Origin: Actinomycetes bacterium | Lineage (GTDB): Bacteria > Actinomycetota > Actinomycetes > Actinomycetales > Cellulomonadaceae | DNA: 18,914 nucleotides | Assembly (NCBI GenBank): GCA_023418375.1 | Contig: JAEZZV010000179.1 | Span: 1-18,914 of the forward strand | Direction of reading: 5' to 3' | Shown here: in pieces, positions 1-6,675 of the stretch | Layout of the letters: every line of letters begins with the position of its first letter | Numbering within the stretch: the first letter of the stretch is position 1 | The notes under the pieces: model-generated | What the model was told of the DNA's origin: nothing | Seen by the model: only the letters and a program-made list of their open reading frames with translations | The model's database searches: none | Program-made: the position numbers and the translations under genes

Positions 1-246
1 GGACGTGGCGGTGGTGGGCGTCGCGGTGGTGGGCGTGGCCGTGGTGGGCGTGGCGGTGGTGGGCGTCGCGGTCGGGCTCGGGACCGGGGTGGGGCTGCGG
101 CTCGCGGCGGTGGCCGACGGCGAGGCGGCGCGGTCGGCCGGCTCCGCCTCGCCGTCGTCGCGCATCAGCAGGATCGTCACCAAGGCGGTGAGCACCACGC
201 CCAGCACGCCGAGGATCACCCAGGGAACACGATCCGATCTCCTCAT
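1..246 (-). CDS. Membrane-anchored protein with Pro/Thr-repeat linker (C-terminus outside window)
   Basis: Only the first 82 codons are present; the gene runs off the left edge. The ATG at 246 is preceded by a good ribosome site (GAAGGAG, 8 bases upstream). The protein opens with a short basic tail (MRRSDR), a membrane segment at about residues 8-28 (PWVILGVLGVVLTALVTILL) and then MRDDG. A Ser/Pro/Thr-rich stalk follows and turns into TPTTA pentapeptide repeats. The N-terminus matches that of the gene at 280-1011 (PWV, TALV, MRDDG), so the two are paralogues. It lies 33 bases after that gene on the same strand, so it is probably co-transcribed. The functional domain is not visible; by analogy it would be extracytoplasmic. 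Signal anchor rather than cleaved signal peptide is my inference, as no clear cleavage site or lipobox is seen. Confidence 0.8.
   Translation of the reverse strand, partial: MRRSDRVPWVILGVLGVVLTALVTILLMRDDGEAEPADRAASPSATAASRSPTPVPSPTATPTTATPTTATPTTATPTTATS
4..75 (-). repeat. 15-bp tandem repeat coding for TPTTA units
   Basis: On the + strand the unit GTGGCGGTGGTGGGC occurs four times in a row (4-18, 19-33, 34-48, 49-63) with single-base variation, followed by a partial unit. Read on the minus strand it codes for repeated TPTTA in the stalk of the partial membrane protein. Pro/Thr stalks of this type are usual in actinobacterial surface proteins. The left end of the array is outside the window, so the copy number is unknown. 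Confidence 0.85.
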
Positions 247-279
247 GACGCACGCTCCTTCGCGTCGCGCCCGATGCTG

Positions 280-1011
280 CTAGGGCAGGTACTGCCCGAT
301 GAGGCGCTTCACCTCGCCGTCGCGCACCTGGAGCCAGTAGAAGTTGCTCGCGTGGCTCAGGCCCGGGCCGGCGGAACACTCCTGCGAGCCGGTCGGCGGC
401 GCGAGCCACCACTCCATGGGGGTGCGCTCGAGGAAGGTGAGGAGGCCGTCGTCGCCGGAGCACCAGTCCCAGATGCGGATGTCGTCCGCCATGGGGACCT
501 GTCGGACGTTCGTGGACTCGTTGACGAGCACGAAGCCGTTCGGCGGGGGGATCTCGGCGGTCGGGTCGTGAGCGAGCAGGTAGTCGTCCGCGGCGTCGCC
601 GAAGTAGAAGACCTGGACGTCCGCCTCGAGGACCATCGCGGTCAGGTCGGCGTCCGTCACCGTGGCGATGTAGTCGCCGTTGACGAGGTCGTCGCCGACG
701 GCCGGGATGTCGGAGGACCCGTCGGCGGGCAGGTGCTCGCCGGGGTCCCACAGGGGGAACGGGTCCACGGCCGGGCCGGCGTCGTCGGCGCCCTCGTCGG
801 CGCCCTCGTCGGCGCCCTCGTCGTCGGTACCCGCCTCGTCGCCATCGGCGGTCGCGGTGGGGCTCGCGCTCGGCGTGTCCGACGGCGGGGTCGTCGCCTC
901 GGCCTCGGTGCCCGCGCCGTCGTCGCGCATGACCAGGACGACCACCAGCGCGGTGACGACCATGAGCAGCAACGCCACCAGCACCCACGGCAGTCGACGT
1001 GACCCGCCCAT
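280..1011 (-). CDS. Membrane-anchored protein; stand-alone copy of the C-terminal domain of partner 1
   Basis: A protein of 243 residues. I place the start at the ATG at 1011 because GAAGGAG lies 8 bases upstream; a longer open frame to 1074 has no ribosome site and would cover the hairpin at 1026-1070. The layout is a basic tail (MGGSRR), a membrane segment at 8-28, an acidic Pro/Ser/Thr stalk (34-83) with EGAD repeats, and a C-terminal domain at about 94-243. That domain clearly resembles residues 257-409 of the sigma partner at 1094-2323. Shared points are DGxSxIP, NGDY/DGNY, YFGxAAD, W(D/E)xC, a second Cys (184 and 212 here) and the ending YWLxVRxG...Q.(L/V)P. The domain should face outside the membrane; its ligand is unknown. 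The gene is downstream of the module 1 pair but separated from it by 82 bases holding a strong hairpin, so expression may be attenuated relative to the pair. Confidence 0.85.
   Translation of the reverse strand: MGGSRRLPWVLVALLLMVVTALVVVLVMRDDGAGTEAEATTPPSDTPSASPTATADGDEAGTDDEGADEGADEGADDAGPAVDPFPLWDPGEHLPADGSSDIPAVGDDLVNGDYIATVTDADLTAMVLEADVQVFYFGDAADDYLLAHDPTAEIPPPNGFVLVNESTNVRQVPMADDIRIWDWCSGDDGLLTFLERTPMEWWLAPPTGSQECSAGPGLSHASNFYWLQVRDGEVKRLIGQYLP
784..819 (-). repeat. 12-bp tandem repeat coding for EGAD
   Basis: Three exact copies of GTCGGCGCCCTC on the + strand (784-795, 796-807, 808-819). Read on the minus strand they give the acidic EGAD/DEGA repeats of the stalk, around residues 65-76 of the 243-residue protein. 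This looks like slippage-type expansion of a flexible linker. Confidence 0.8.
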
Positions 1012-1025
1012 GACGCACGCTCCTT

Positions 1026-1070
1026 CGCGCCCGGCCCCACGATGATCATCCTCCCGTGGGACCGGGCGCG
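1026..1070 (-). terminator. 15-bp hairpin between partner 1 and the 243-residue gene (terminator or attenuator)
   Basis: Arms at 1026-1040 (CGCGCCCGGCCCCAC) and 1056-1070 (GTGGGACCGGGCGCG) are complementary at 14 of 15 positions. The odd position becomes a G-U wobble in minus-strand RNA. The 15-base loop contains the perfect palindrome GATGATCATC (1041-1050). The hairpin begins 24 bases after the stop of partner 1, and its far arm abuts the ribosome site (GAAGGAG) of the next gene. There is no U tract, which is common for GC-rich actinobacterial terminators. It could end most transcripts of module 1 or limit translation of the next gene. Confidence 0.6.
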
Positions 1071-1093
1071 TCACGCGCTCGCGGTGCCGGACC

Positions 1094-2323
1094 TCACGGC
1101 ACGAACTGGGCCACCGCCTGGGCGATCACGCCGCCACGGACGTCGAGCCAGTAGAGGCCGCCCACCGGGATGGTCGAGGTGTCCTCGCACAGGCTCTCGC
1201 CGTCCTCGATCGGTGCCGTGGCCCACTCGGCGACGCCGCCGGTGCGCCGGACCTTCTCCTCGTTCGGACCCCAGCACACCTCCCAGACCGGCGTGTCGGC
1301 CGCGAGGGGGATGACCCGGTCGGTCTGCCCGTCGGGGTCGTCGCTCACGTAGTCGTCGAGGATCTCGGTGCCCGGCGCGTTGGCGGCCACCCACTCGTCC
1401 GCGGCGGTCCCGAAGTACAGGACGACGACGTCCGCGGAGACCGTCCCGGCGGCGGCGTCCACCTCGTCGACCAGCGCGAGGTAGTTGCCGTCGGGCAGGG
1501 GTGCCGCGGGGTCGCTCGGGGGGATCGACGAGGCGCCGTCGGGCGTGTAGTGCGCCTGGGGGTCCGGCAGCGGGCCGGCGTCGGGCACGGTGAACGCCAC
1601 CGGCTCGCTGACGAGCGCGACGGGCGTCCACACCTCGGGGCTCGTCTGCAGCTGCAGGGGGAGGTAGGCGACCAGGTCGTACGCTCCCGGGGCGAGCGCG
1701 CCGCCGTCGCAGGCGACGCCCGCGATCTGCGCCTCGTGCGTGCGCGGGTCGCCGTCGGGGGCGGTCCCCTCGCGCAGGTCCGCGAGCGTGGTGCCGACGA
1801 CGACGCCTCCCTGGGCGACGACGAACGCGTAGCTCTCCGGGATCCCCCCGCCGTCCAGCGGGAGGACGTCCGCCGAGGAGAACGCGTCGACGCCGGTGCC
1901 GAGCCACCCGGTGAGCTCGCCGGCGGTGAGCTCGGTGGTGTCCAGGCCCATGCTCAGGGTCATGCCCCGGTCGGCGGGCATCGTGGCGAGGTCGGCCAGG
2001 GCGGTGCCGCAGGTGGGCTCCGCGACGGTCCCGGTGACCGGGTCGGCCGTGGGGTCGCTCGGGGCGCTGTCGGTCGGCCCGTCGGTCGGGCTGTCGGCGG
2101 GCGGTGCCGTCGTCCCGCCGAGGTTCTGCACCACTGCGGTCCCGGCCACCGCCACGCCGACGACGGCCGCAGCGGTCGCCAAGGTCACGGCCGCGGCGCG
2201 CGTGCGCCGGTGCCGCCGGGTGCGGGCGACCATGAGGTCGACCGCCAGGCCGGGCCGCGCGTCGTTCGCAATCTGGGCGGCGGCGTACAGGTCCCGCAGA
2301 CCCGCCTCGAACTGCTCGCTCAT
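1094..2323 (-). CDS. Sigma partner 1: single-pass membrane protein, putative anti-sigma/sensor
   Basis: A protein of 409 residues whose ATG overlaps the stop of the sigma gene (ATGA, 2320-2323), so translation is probably coupled. The cytoplasmic part (1-42) ends in a basic stretch (RTRRHRRTR), then a membrane segment at about 43-65 and a Pro/Asp/Thr linker. The first extracytoplasmic module spans about 103-246, with Cys105 in PTCGT, GGVVVG at 172-177, Cys205 and LAPGAY at 210-215. It is the module shared by all five partners. The second domain (257-409) is the one found alone in the gene at 280-1011, including Cys350, Cys379 and the YWLDVRGG ending. There is no HxxxCxxC zinc motif of classical anti-sigma factors. 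Anti-sigma function is inferred only from position, topology and coupling. Confidence 0.85.
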   Translation of the reverse strand: MSEQFEAGLRDLYAAAQIANDARPGLAVDLMVARTRRHRRTRAAAVTLATAAAVVGVAVAGTAVVQNLGGTTAPPADSPTDGPTDSAPSDPTADPVTGTVAEPTCGTALADLATMPADRGMTLSMGLDTTELTAGELTGWLGTGVDAFSSADVLPLDGGGIPESYAFVVAQGGVVVGTTLADLREGTAPDGDPRTHEAQIAGVACDGGALAPGAYDLVAYLPLQLQTSPEVWTPVALVSEPVAFTVPDAGPLPDPQAHYTPDGASSIPPSDPAAPLPDGNYLALVDEVDAAAGTVSADVVVLYFGTAADEWVAANAPGTEILDDYVSDDPDGQTDRVIPLAADTPVWEVCWGPNEEKVRRTGGVAEWATAPIEDGESLCEDTSTIPVGGLYWLDVRGGVIAQAVAQFVP

Positions 2324-2847
2324 CGGTTCCCCCCTCCCACGAGATGGATATCGGTGTCGTCCCAGGCCCCGAGCATCGGGGCGAGACGACGACGCGCGTC
2401 GGACAGGTATCGCTTGACGGCGCCCTCCGAGAGGTCCAACCGGTCCGCGATGTCGCGCACCGCCAGGTCCTCGAAGTGGCGCAGGACGACGCAGGCGCGC
2501 TCACGGGGCGTCAGCCGGGCGAGCGCGGCGTGCACGTCGGCGCGCGCGGTCGCGACGGCAGCCGGCCCGGAGCCGCCTGCGCGCTCGTCGTCGGCCACGA
2601 GCCAGGCGATGCCGTCCCAGCGGTCGCGCCGGCGCCGCGTGTTGAGGAAGGCGTTGAGGACCGCCCGCCGCACGTACGCCTCGAGGTGCTCGACCTCGGC
2701 CGGGTGCCGGCGGGAGAACGTGGCGACCATCGCGTCCTGGACGAGGTCCTGCGCCGACGCCTGCTCGCCCGTGAGCAGGTAGGCGTACGCGACGAGCGCC
2801 GACCCCCGCTCCCGGGCCAGCGCCGTCAGCTCCTGTTCCCAGCTCAT
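2320..2847 (-). CDS. ECF sigma factor 1, SigE family
   Basis: A sigma factor of 175 residues that would direct RNA polymerase to an ECF-type promoter set. Region 2 covers about 10-75 (GSALVAYAYLLTGEQ, AQDLVQDAMVATFSR, EAYVRRAVLNAFLN). Region 4 covers about 107-158 (RERACVVLRHFEDL, then the helix-turn-helix DIADRLDLSEGAVKRYLSDA). There is no region 3 and no extra C-terminal domain, as usual for the actinobacterial SigE-type group (TIGR02983-like). I choose the ATG at 2847, which has GGAGGA upstream and gives the MSWEQELTALARERG start matching the paralogues; an upstream in-frame ATG at 2880 has no such site and falls close to the predicted transcription start. The partner gene overlaps the stop by 4 bases. 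An ECF-type promoter lies 37 bases upstream, which suggests autoregulation. Confidence 0.93.
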   Translation of the reverse strand: MSWEQELTALARERGSALVAYAYLLTGEQASAQDLVQDAMVATFSRRHPAEVEHLEAYVRRAVLNAFLNTRRRRDRWDGIAWLVADDERAGGSGPAAVATARADVHAALARLTPRERACVVLRHFEDLAVRDIADRLDLSEGAVKRYLSDARRRLAPMLGAWDDTDIHLVGGGNR

Positions 2848-2884
2848 GGGTCCTCCGCGATCGCCGGTGCCATCCTTCACCAGC

Positions 2885-2913
2885 TACGACACCGGGGATC
2901 GCGGATCGGTTGG
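2885..2913 (-). promoter_or_regulatory. ECF-type promoter of sigma gene 1
   Basis: Read on the minus strand: -35 CCAACC (2913-2908), a 16-base spacer, and -10 TGTCGTA (2891-2885). The -10 differs at its first base from the CGTC of the other four. It starts only 7 bases beyond the stop of partner 2 (2920), so module 2 transcripts must end in or run through this promoter. The AAC/CGTC pattern with a 16-base gap is typical of ECF promoters such as those of Bacillus SigX and SigM. Confidence 0.7.
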
Positions 2914-2919
2914 GGTGGG

Positions 2920-4074
2920 CTAGCGGGAGGTCTCGACCCAGAGGTCTGTGGAGAAGCCTTCGCCGGTCTCGTTGGACGTGTCGACGTGGACGACGACGGT
3001 GCCACGCGTGAACGTGCCCGCGTTCCCGAAGGGCCGGTCGGGGTCGGTCCGCTCGTCCTGGACCTCATAGCCCGCCGCGACGAGAGCGTTCCTGACCCGG
3101 TCGTAGGTGTCCCGACCGCCGATGTTCGACACGGTTGTGCGCCAGCGCAGCCCGTCCTCGTAGGCCTGGCTCCGCAGGATGCGGTCGCCCTCCCCCAGGA
3201 CCAGGGGCAGGTCGCCCGGGACGGCGGCCGGGTCGACGTCGCTCCAGCCCTCGTCGCCGGCGAACCGCTCGAGCCACTCGGCGTCGTCCGTGCCGCCCGC
3301 GTCGTCCTGGCCGCCCTGACCGGGCGAACCCTCGACCACGTGCACGACGACGAGGTTGCTGAGGTACGGCGCCGAGACCGGGCCGTCGCCGACCTGGACC
3401 ACCATGACGGCGACCAGGTCGAAGTCCGCGGAGCCGCCTGCAGCGATGGGCGTCGCCCCGTCGCCGCTGCACTCCAGGAACCGCGCCCGGACCACGTGCT
3501 CCTCGACGCTCACGTCATCGCCCGAGCCACTCGGTCGCACCTCGTCCGCCCAGCCGAGCTCGGGGTGGCCGACGACGACGCCGTCGCGGGCCAGCCACAC
3601 GCTGAAGGTGTACCCGTGCGGCAGTGACGTGTCCGTGACCATCGTGGTGGTGACCAGGGCCTCGACCGGGTCGCCGACCCGCACCGTCGGCTCCGCGATC
3701 GTGGCCTCGAGGGAGACCTCGGGCACACCGTCGGGCTGCGCGGGCAGGTCGTCGAGGTGCGTGCCGCACGCGACGTCGGAGCCGGGCGCGGGCGTCACCT
3801 CGTCCTGCTCGACCGTCGGGGACGGCGTGGTCTGCGCGGGCGGTGCGCCGCCGTCGGGCCCTGGCAGCGCGCCGGCCGCCAGGAGCGTCACAGCCACGAT
3901 GGCGACGGCGACTCCCCCGGCGCCCGCCTCGAACCGGGTGCGCCGTCGCCGGGCCGATGCGCGGACGGTCGCCAGGTCCAGGCTGCGACCCGCCGCGAAG
4001 GCCGCGGCGGCGCCGTCCGCGAGCCCCTCGAGGCCCCGGCCGAGCGGGCGGTGCTCGTCCTCGTACGTCGTCAT
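2920..4074 (-). CDS. Sigma partner 2: single-pass membrane protein, putative anti-sigma/sensor
   Basis: A protein of 384 residues starting at the ATG of an ATGA overlap with sigma gene 2 (4071-4074). The cytoplasmic part (1-48) ends in RASARRRRTR; the membrane segment is about 50-71, followed by a Pro/Thr linker. The shared module spans about 101-248 with Cys103 (VACGT), RDGVVVG at 163-169 and Cys202. The usual PGxY turn is replaced by AAGGSADFDL, so this copy has drifted. The C-terminal domain (about 286-384) is unlike those of the other partners: it begins LPLVLGEGDRILRS and includes WRTTVSN and a YDRVRNALVAAGYEV helix, reminiscent of small alpha/beta domains in actinobacterial lipoproteins that I cannot name. 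No zinc anti-sigma motif is present. Function is inferred from context. Confidence 0.83.
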   Translation of the reverse strand: MTTYEDEHRPLGRGLEGLADGAAAAFAAGRSLDLATVRASARRRRTRFEAGAGGVAVAIVAVTLLAAGALPGPDGGAPPAQTTPSPTVEQDEVTPAPGSDVACGTHLDDLPAQPDGVPEVSLEATIAEPTVRVGDPVEALVTTTMVTDTSLPHGYTFSVWLARDGVVVGHPELGWADEVRPSGSGDDVSVEEHVVRARFLECSGDGATPIAAGGSADFDLVAVMVVQVGDGPVSAPYLSNLVVVHVVEGSPGQGGQDDAGGTDDAEWLERFAGDEGWSDVDPAAVPGDLPLVLGEGDRILRSQAYEDGLRWRTTVSNIGGRDTYDRVRNALVAAGYEVQDERTDPDRPFGNAGTFTRGTVVVHVDTSNETGEGFSTDLWVETSR

Positions 4075-4616
4075 CGGGGGCTCCTCACGGGCTGGACCTC
4101 GAGCGTCTCGACCGGCTCGACCGGGCCGAGCAGGCTCTCGAGCCGGCGGATGCCGTCGGACAGGCAGCGCTTGGCCACGGCCTCGCTGATCCCCAGCCGC
4201 GCGGCGAGCGCCGGCACGGTGAGGTCGTCGTAGAACCGCGGGACGACGCAGGCGCGCTCGCGAGGCGGGAGCGTCGCCAGCGCTGCCTGGAGGTCGACGT
4301 GGTCGGCGGCGCTCGCCGCAAGGTGGTCGGACGCGGCGGGGGCGGTGTCGGCGGGCGCCGCGAACAGGTGGCGGCGGCGGGCCCACAGGCGGTCCCGCCG
4401 GTAGCCGTCGAGGAAGACGTTGAGGATCGTGCGGCGCACGTACGCCTCGGTCCAGGTCAGATCCGAGCCCGCGCGCGGCCGCCCGTACGCCCTGGCCAGC
4501 GCCTCCTGGACCAGGTCCTGCGACCGGTCGAAGCTGCCTGTGAGCAGGTAGGCGTACCCCACCAGGGCAGGGCCGCGCGTCGTCGCCAGCTCGGCGAGGT
4601 CGTCCCCCCACGCCAT
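4071..4616 (-). CDS. ECF sigma factor 2, SigE family, with unusual region 4
   Basis: A protein of 181 residues starting at the ATG at 4616 (GGGAGG seven bases upstream). Region 2 (about 10-80) is standard: GPALVGYAYLLTGS, SQDLVQEALARAYG, EAYVRRTILNVFLDGYRR. Region 4 (about 113-163) departs from its four paralogues. CVVLRFYDD becomes CVVPRFYDD (Pro126), and the recognition-helix segment SEGAVKRYLSD becomes SEAVAKRCLSD (Val147, Ala148, Cys151). The HTH frame is otherwise intact and the LLGP motif after region 4 is kept. The changes may alter -35 recognition or weaken the protein, although its own promoter still has the common CCAACG. It is coupled to partner 2 through ATGA. Confidence 0.9.
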   Translation of the reverse strand: MAWGDDLAELATTRGPALVGYAYLLTGSFDRSQDLVQEALARAYGRPRAGSDLTWTEAYVRRTILNVFLDGYRRDRLWARRRHLFAAPADTAPAASDHLAASAADHVDLQAALATLPPRERACVVPRFYDDLTVPALAARLGISEAVAKRCLSDGIRRLESLLGPVEPVETLEVQPVRSPR

Positions 4617-4649
4617 CGTGCGCCTCCCGCCAGGTCCGGTGTCAGGCTC

Positions 4650-4678
4650 CCAGACGAAGAGCTGCGCCGAACCGTTGG
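4650..4678 (-). promoter_or_regulatory. ECF-type promoter of sigma gene 2
   Basis: Read on the minus strand: -35 CCAACG (4678-4673), 16-base spacer, -10 CGTCTGG (4656-4650), 33 bases upstream of the ATG. Same arrangement as the promoters of the four sibling sigma genes. It sits in the 110-base gap between partner 3 and sigma gene 2. Confidence 0.72.
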
Positions 4679-4726
4679 GCGGGGGTGATCTGCGCCGTGC
4701 CGTGGCGACCCGGCGCTCGCCCCGGG

Positions 4727-5980
4727 TCAGCCGCAGACGGTGCCCAGCGCGGCCGGGCCCTCCGGGTAGGTGGTGCCGAGGCTGACGACGATCGCGGCGA
4801 CCGTCCCCGGGTCGACGGCGAACGGCTCCTCCGCCGGCTCGTCAGTGGTCACCTCGAAGGCGAGCATCCGGTCGCCCTCGACGACCGCCCAGACGTCACG
4901 CCCGGCCACCGCGCCCGACGGCCCGACGTGACCGACGAGCGTCGCGTCGGGGTAGGCCGCCCGGACGTCGTCCAGCGTGTCGCCGACCTGCACGCCCGCG
5001 TCGGTGGCGAGGCCGTCCGTCACGACCTCGATGCGCGTCACCAGGCCGTCGTCCACGACCAGGCCGAACGGCTCGATCGACGTACCGAAGGGGGTGGTCC
5101 GCCAGGAGTAGGTCGCGGCCCAGCGGCCGCCGGACTGCGCGCCGCCGTCCTCGTCGAACGTCAGGCACCCGTTCGCCAGCCACTCGACCACGGCACCCGG
5201 GCCCTCGGCCGGCGGGGCCTCGCCGAGGCGCACCGGCCCGACGCCGTCAGGCGAGATGGCGAGCGAGTCGAGCGCCGGACGTTGGCCCTCGGGGCCGGTC
5301 GGCTCGCTGAGGTGCACGACGACGCCGTTCGAGCGGAACGGGACGGGCCAGTCGTTCCCGTCCGCCGGGGGGAGGAAGGCGACGATGCCGTACGTGCCCG
5401 GCGCGAGCGACCCCGCGACGGTCCCGTCCGCCTGGCAAGCCTCGAAGCGCACGTCGGAGTAGCGGTACCAGGTGGGGTCCCCGTCGTCGACGACACCCTG
5501 CACGCCCTCGTCGGTCCAGTCGTCCGCCGGCAGGCCCACCACGGTGTCGCCCCGGAAGAGCGCGTAGGTGACCGACCGCCCGACCTGGCGGACGGCGTCG
5601 GGCGACGCCGCGACGTCGACGGTGAGCGGGAGGTCCGCGTCGGCCGGCGCGACCATGGACGGCTCGAAGGAGGAGAGCATCAGCTCCACGTCTGGCGCGC
5701 CGCCGGGCTGCACGAGGTCGTCCAGGTCGGCGCCGCAGCGGATCGTCATGGCGTCGGCGAGGTCCGTCGCGGCCGGAGTCGGCTCGGGCGCGCGGCCCGC
5801 GACCTGCACCCCGCCGACGACGGCCGCCCCGGCAGCCGCGACCCCCACCGCGCCCTGGGAGGCGTAGCGGACGGTGCGGCGTCGGCGGATGCGGGACAGC
5901 ACCGGCGAGGCGGGCAGCGGGTCACGGCCCGCGGTCGCGCGGTCCGCGGCGGTCCACAGGGCGAGCGTCAGGTCGTTCAT
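4727..5980 (-). CDS. Sigma partner 3: single-pass membrane protein, putative anti-sigma/sensor
   Basis: A protein of 417 residues coupled by ATGA to sigma gene 3 (5977-5980). The cytoplasmic tail is the shortest of the five (about 38 residues) and ends in LSRIRRRRTVR; the membrane segment is about 39-62. The shared module spans about 80-226: Cys82 (IRCGADLDDL), FRGDTVVG at 142-149, Cys182 and LAPGTY at 192-197. The C-terminal domain (about 243-417) is of a different type. It has DGVGPVRLGE, NGCLTF, DDGLVTRIEVVTDG and GVQVGDTLDDVRAAYPDA, a pattern known from secreted actinobacterial proteins of unknown function with a 'GPxxLG ... GDTxxxVxxxYP' signature. Extra cysteines at 272 and 416 might pair. 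There is no zinc anti-sigma motif. Confidence 0.84.
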   Translation of the reverse strand: MNDLTLALWTAADRATAGRDPLPASPVLSRIRRRRTVRYASQGAVGVAAAGAAVVGGVQVAGRAPEPTPAATDLADAMTIRCGADLDDLVQPGGAPDVELMLSSFEPSMVAPADADLPLTVDVAASPDAVRQVGRSVTYALFRGDTVVGLPADDWTDEGVQGVVDDGDPTWYRYSDVRFEACQADGTVAGSLAPGTYGIVAFLPPADGNDWPVPFRSNGVVVHLSEPTGPEGQRPALDSLAISPDGVGPVRLGEAPPAEGPGAVVEWLANGCLTFDEDGGAQSGGRWAATYSWRTTPFGTSIEPFGLVVDDGLVTRIEVVTDGLATDAGVQVGDTLDDVRAAYPDATLVGHVGPSGAVAGRDVWAVVEGDRMLAFEVTTDEPAEEPFAVDPGTVAAIVVSLGTTYPEGPAALGTVCG

Positions 5981-6537
5981 CGTCGGTCCTTCGCCATCGC
6001 GGGGACATCGGAGGTGGTCTGCACGAGCTCGACGTCGTGCGGGGGGATCGGGCCGAGCAGCGCCTCGAGGCGGTGCGTGGCCAGGGACAGGTAGCGCTTG
6101 ACCGTGCCGTCGCCGATGCCCAGGGCCTCGGCGATCTCCGCGACGGTGCGGTCGTCGTAGAAGCGCAGGACGACGCACGCCCGCTGCTGGCGGGGCAGAG
6201 TCGCCAGCGCGGCGACGACGTCGATCCGGTCGCCGACGGCGTCCGCGTGGCCGGGGCGCTCGGCCCGCTCGGCGGCCACGGGCAGGCGGCCCGACCAGCG
6301 CTTCCGCTTGCGCCAGCCGTCGAGGTAGAGCGTCAGGATCGCGCGTCGGACGTACGCCTCGGCGGAGTCGAGCGCGAGCCCGGCCCGGCGCCGCGCGAAC
6401 GTCTTGACCAGGGCGTCCTGGACCAGGTCCTCGGCGTCGTGCACGTCGCCGCACAGCAGGTAGGCGTACCCGGTCAGGGCCCGGCTGCGCTGGGCGAGGA
6501 GGCGGGTGACCACCTCGTCGTCGTGCGTGCGCGCCAT
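5977..6537 (-). CDS. ECF sigma factor 3, SigE family
   Basis: A protein of 186 residues from the ATG at 6537, with AGGAGGG upstream. Region 2 is at about 18-80 (SRALTGYAYLLCGDVHDAE, DLVQDALVKTFARR, EAYVRRAILTLYLDGWRKRKRW in segments). Region 4 is at about 110-162 (RQQRACVVLRFYDD, EIAEALGIGDGTVKRYLS). The LLGP motif follows, then a tail of about 24 residues. It is closest in appearance to sigma factor 5 (LLCGD, DLVQDALVKTFARxR). Its stop overlaps the start of partner 3. The 5' leader contains a small hairpin at 6559-6573 between the predicted transcription start and the ribosome site, which the siblings lack. Confidence 0.92.
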   Translation of the reverse strand: MARTHDDEVVTRLLAQRSRALTGYAYLLCGDVHDAEDLVQDALVKTFARRRAGLALDSAEAYVRRAILTLYLDGWRKRKRWSGRLPVAAERAERPGHADAVGDRIDVVAALATLPRQQRACVVLRFYDDRTVAEIAEALGIGDGTVKRYLSLATHRLEALLGPIPPHDVELVQTTSDVPAMAKDRR

Positions 6538-6558
6538 CGTGTGCCCTCCTGCGCCCGG

Positions 6559-6573
6559 GCGGCCGGTGGCCGC
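6559..6573 (-). other. Hairpin in the leader of sigma gene 3
   Basis: Perfect inverted repeat GCGGCC-GGT-GGCCGC between the predicted transcription start and the ribosome site (about 6544-6551). It could form in the mRNA leader; a regulatory effect is speculative. Confidence 0.35.
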
Positions 6574-6583
6574 TCTCGAGAAG

Positions 6584-6612
6584 TGTGACGCGCGAGGGTG
6601 GCCGGCGGTTGC
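6584..6612 (-). promoter_or_regulatory. ECF-type promoter of sigma gene 3
   Basis: Read on the minus strand: -35 GCAACC (6612-6607), 16-base spacer, -10 CGTCACA (6590-6584), 46 bases upstream of the ATG. The spacing equals that of the sibling promoters; the first base of the -35 is G rather than C. Confidence 0.68.
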
Positions 6613-6636
6613 ACGGACGACAAGGACGGGCAGCAG

Positions 6637-6653
6637 GGGGGACCGTTGCCCCC
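6637..6653 (-). terminator. Possible terminator after the SDR gene
   Basis: GGGGG (6637-6641) and CCCCC (6649-6653) form a 5-bp G:C stem with a 7-base loop, 23 bases beyond the SDR stop and just before the sigma 3 promoter. Position fits a terminator of the module 4 tail; the stem is short and lacks a U tract. Confidence 0.3.
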
Positions 6654-6675
6654 GGTGTCCCTCCAGGGCGGACCG

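Noticed and set aside
1..75. Short direct repeats that might be read as a CRISPR-like array
   Set aside because: Units of 15 bases follow each other without spacers and keep the reading frame; they code for a TPTTA stalk.
1550..2782. Long + strand frame opposite partner 1 and sigma 1
   Set aside because: Overlaps two well-supported minus-strand genes and has a composition typical of a shadow frame.
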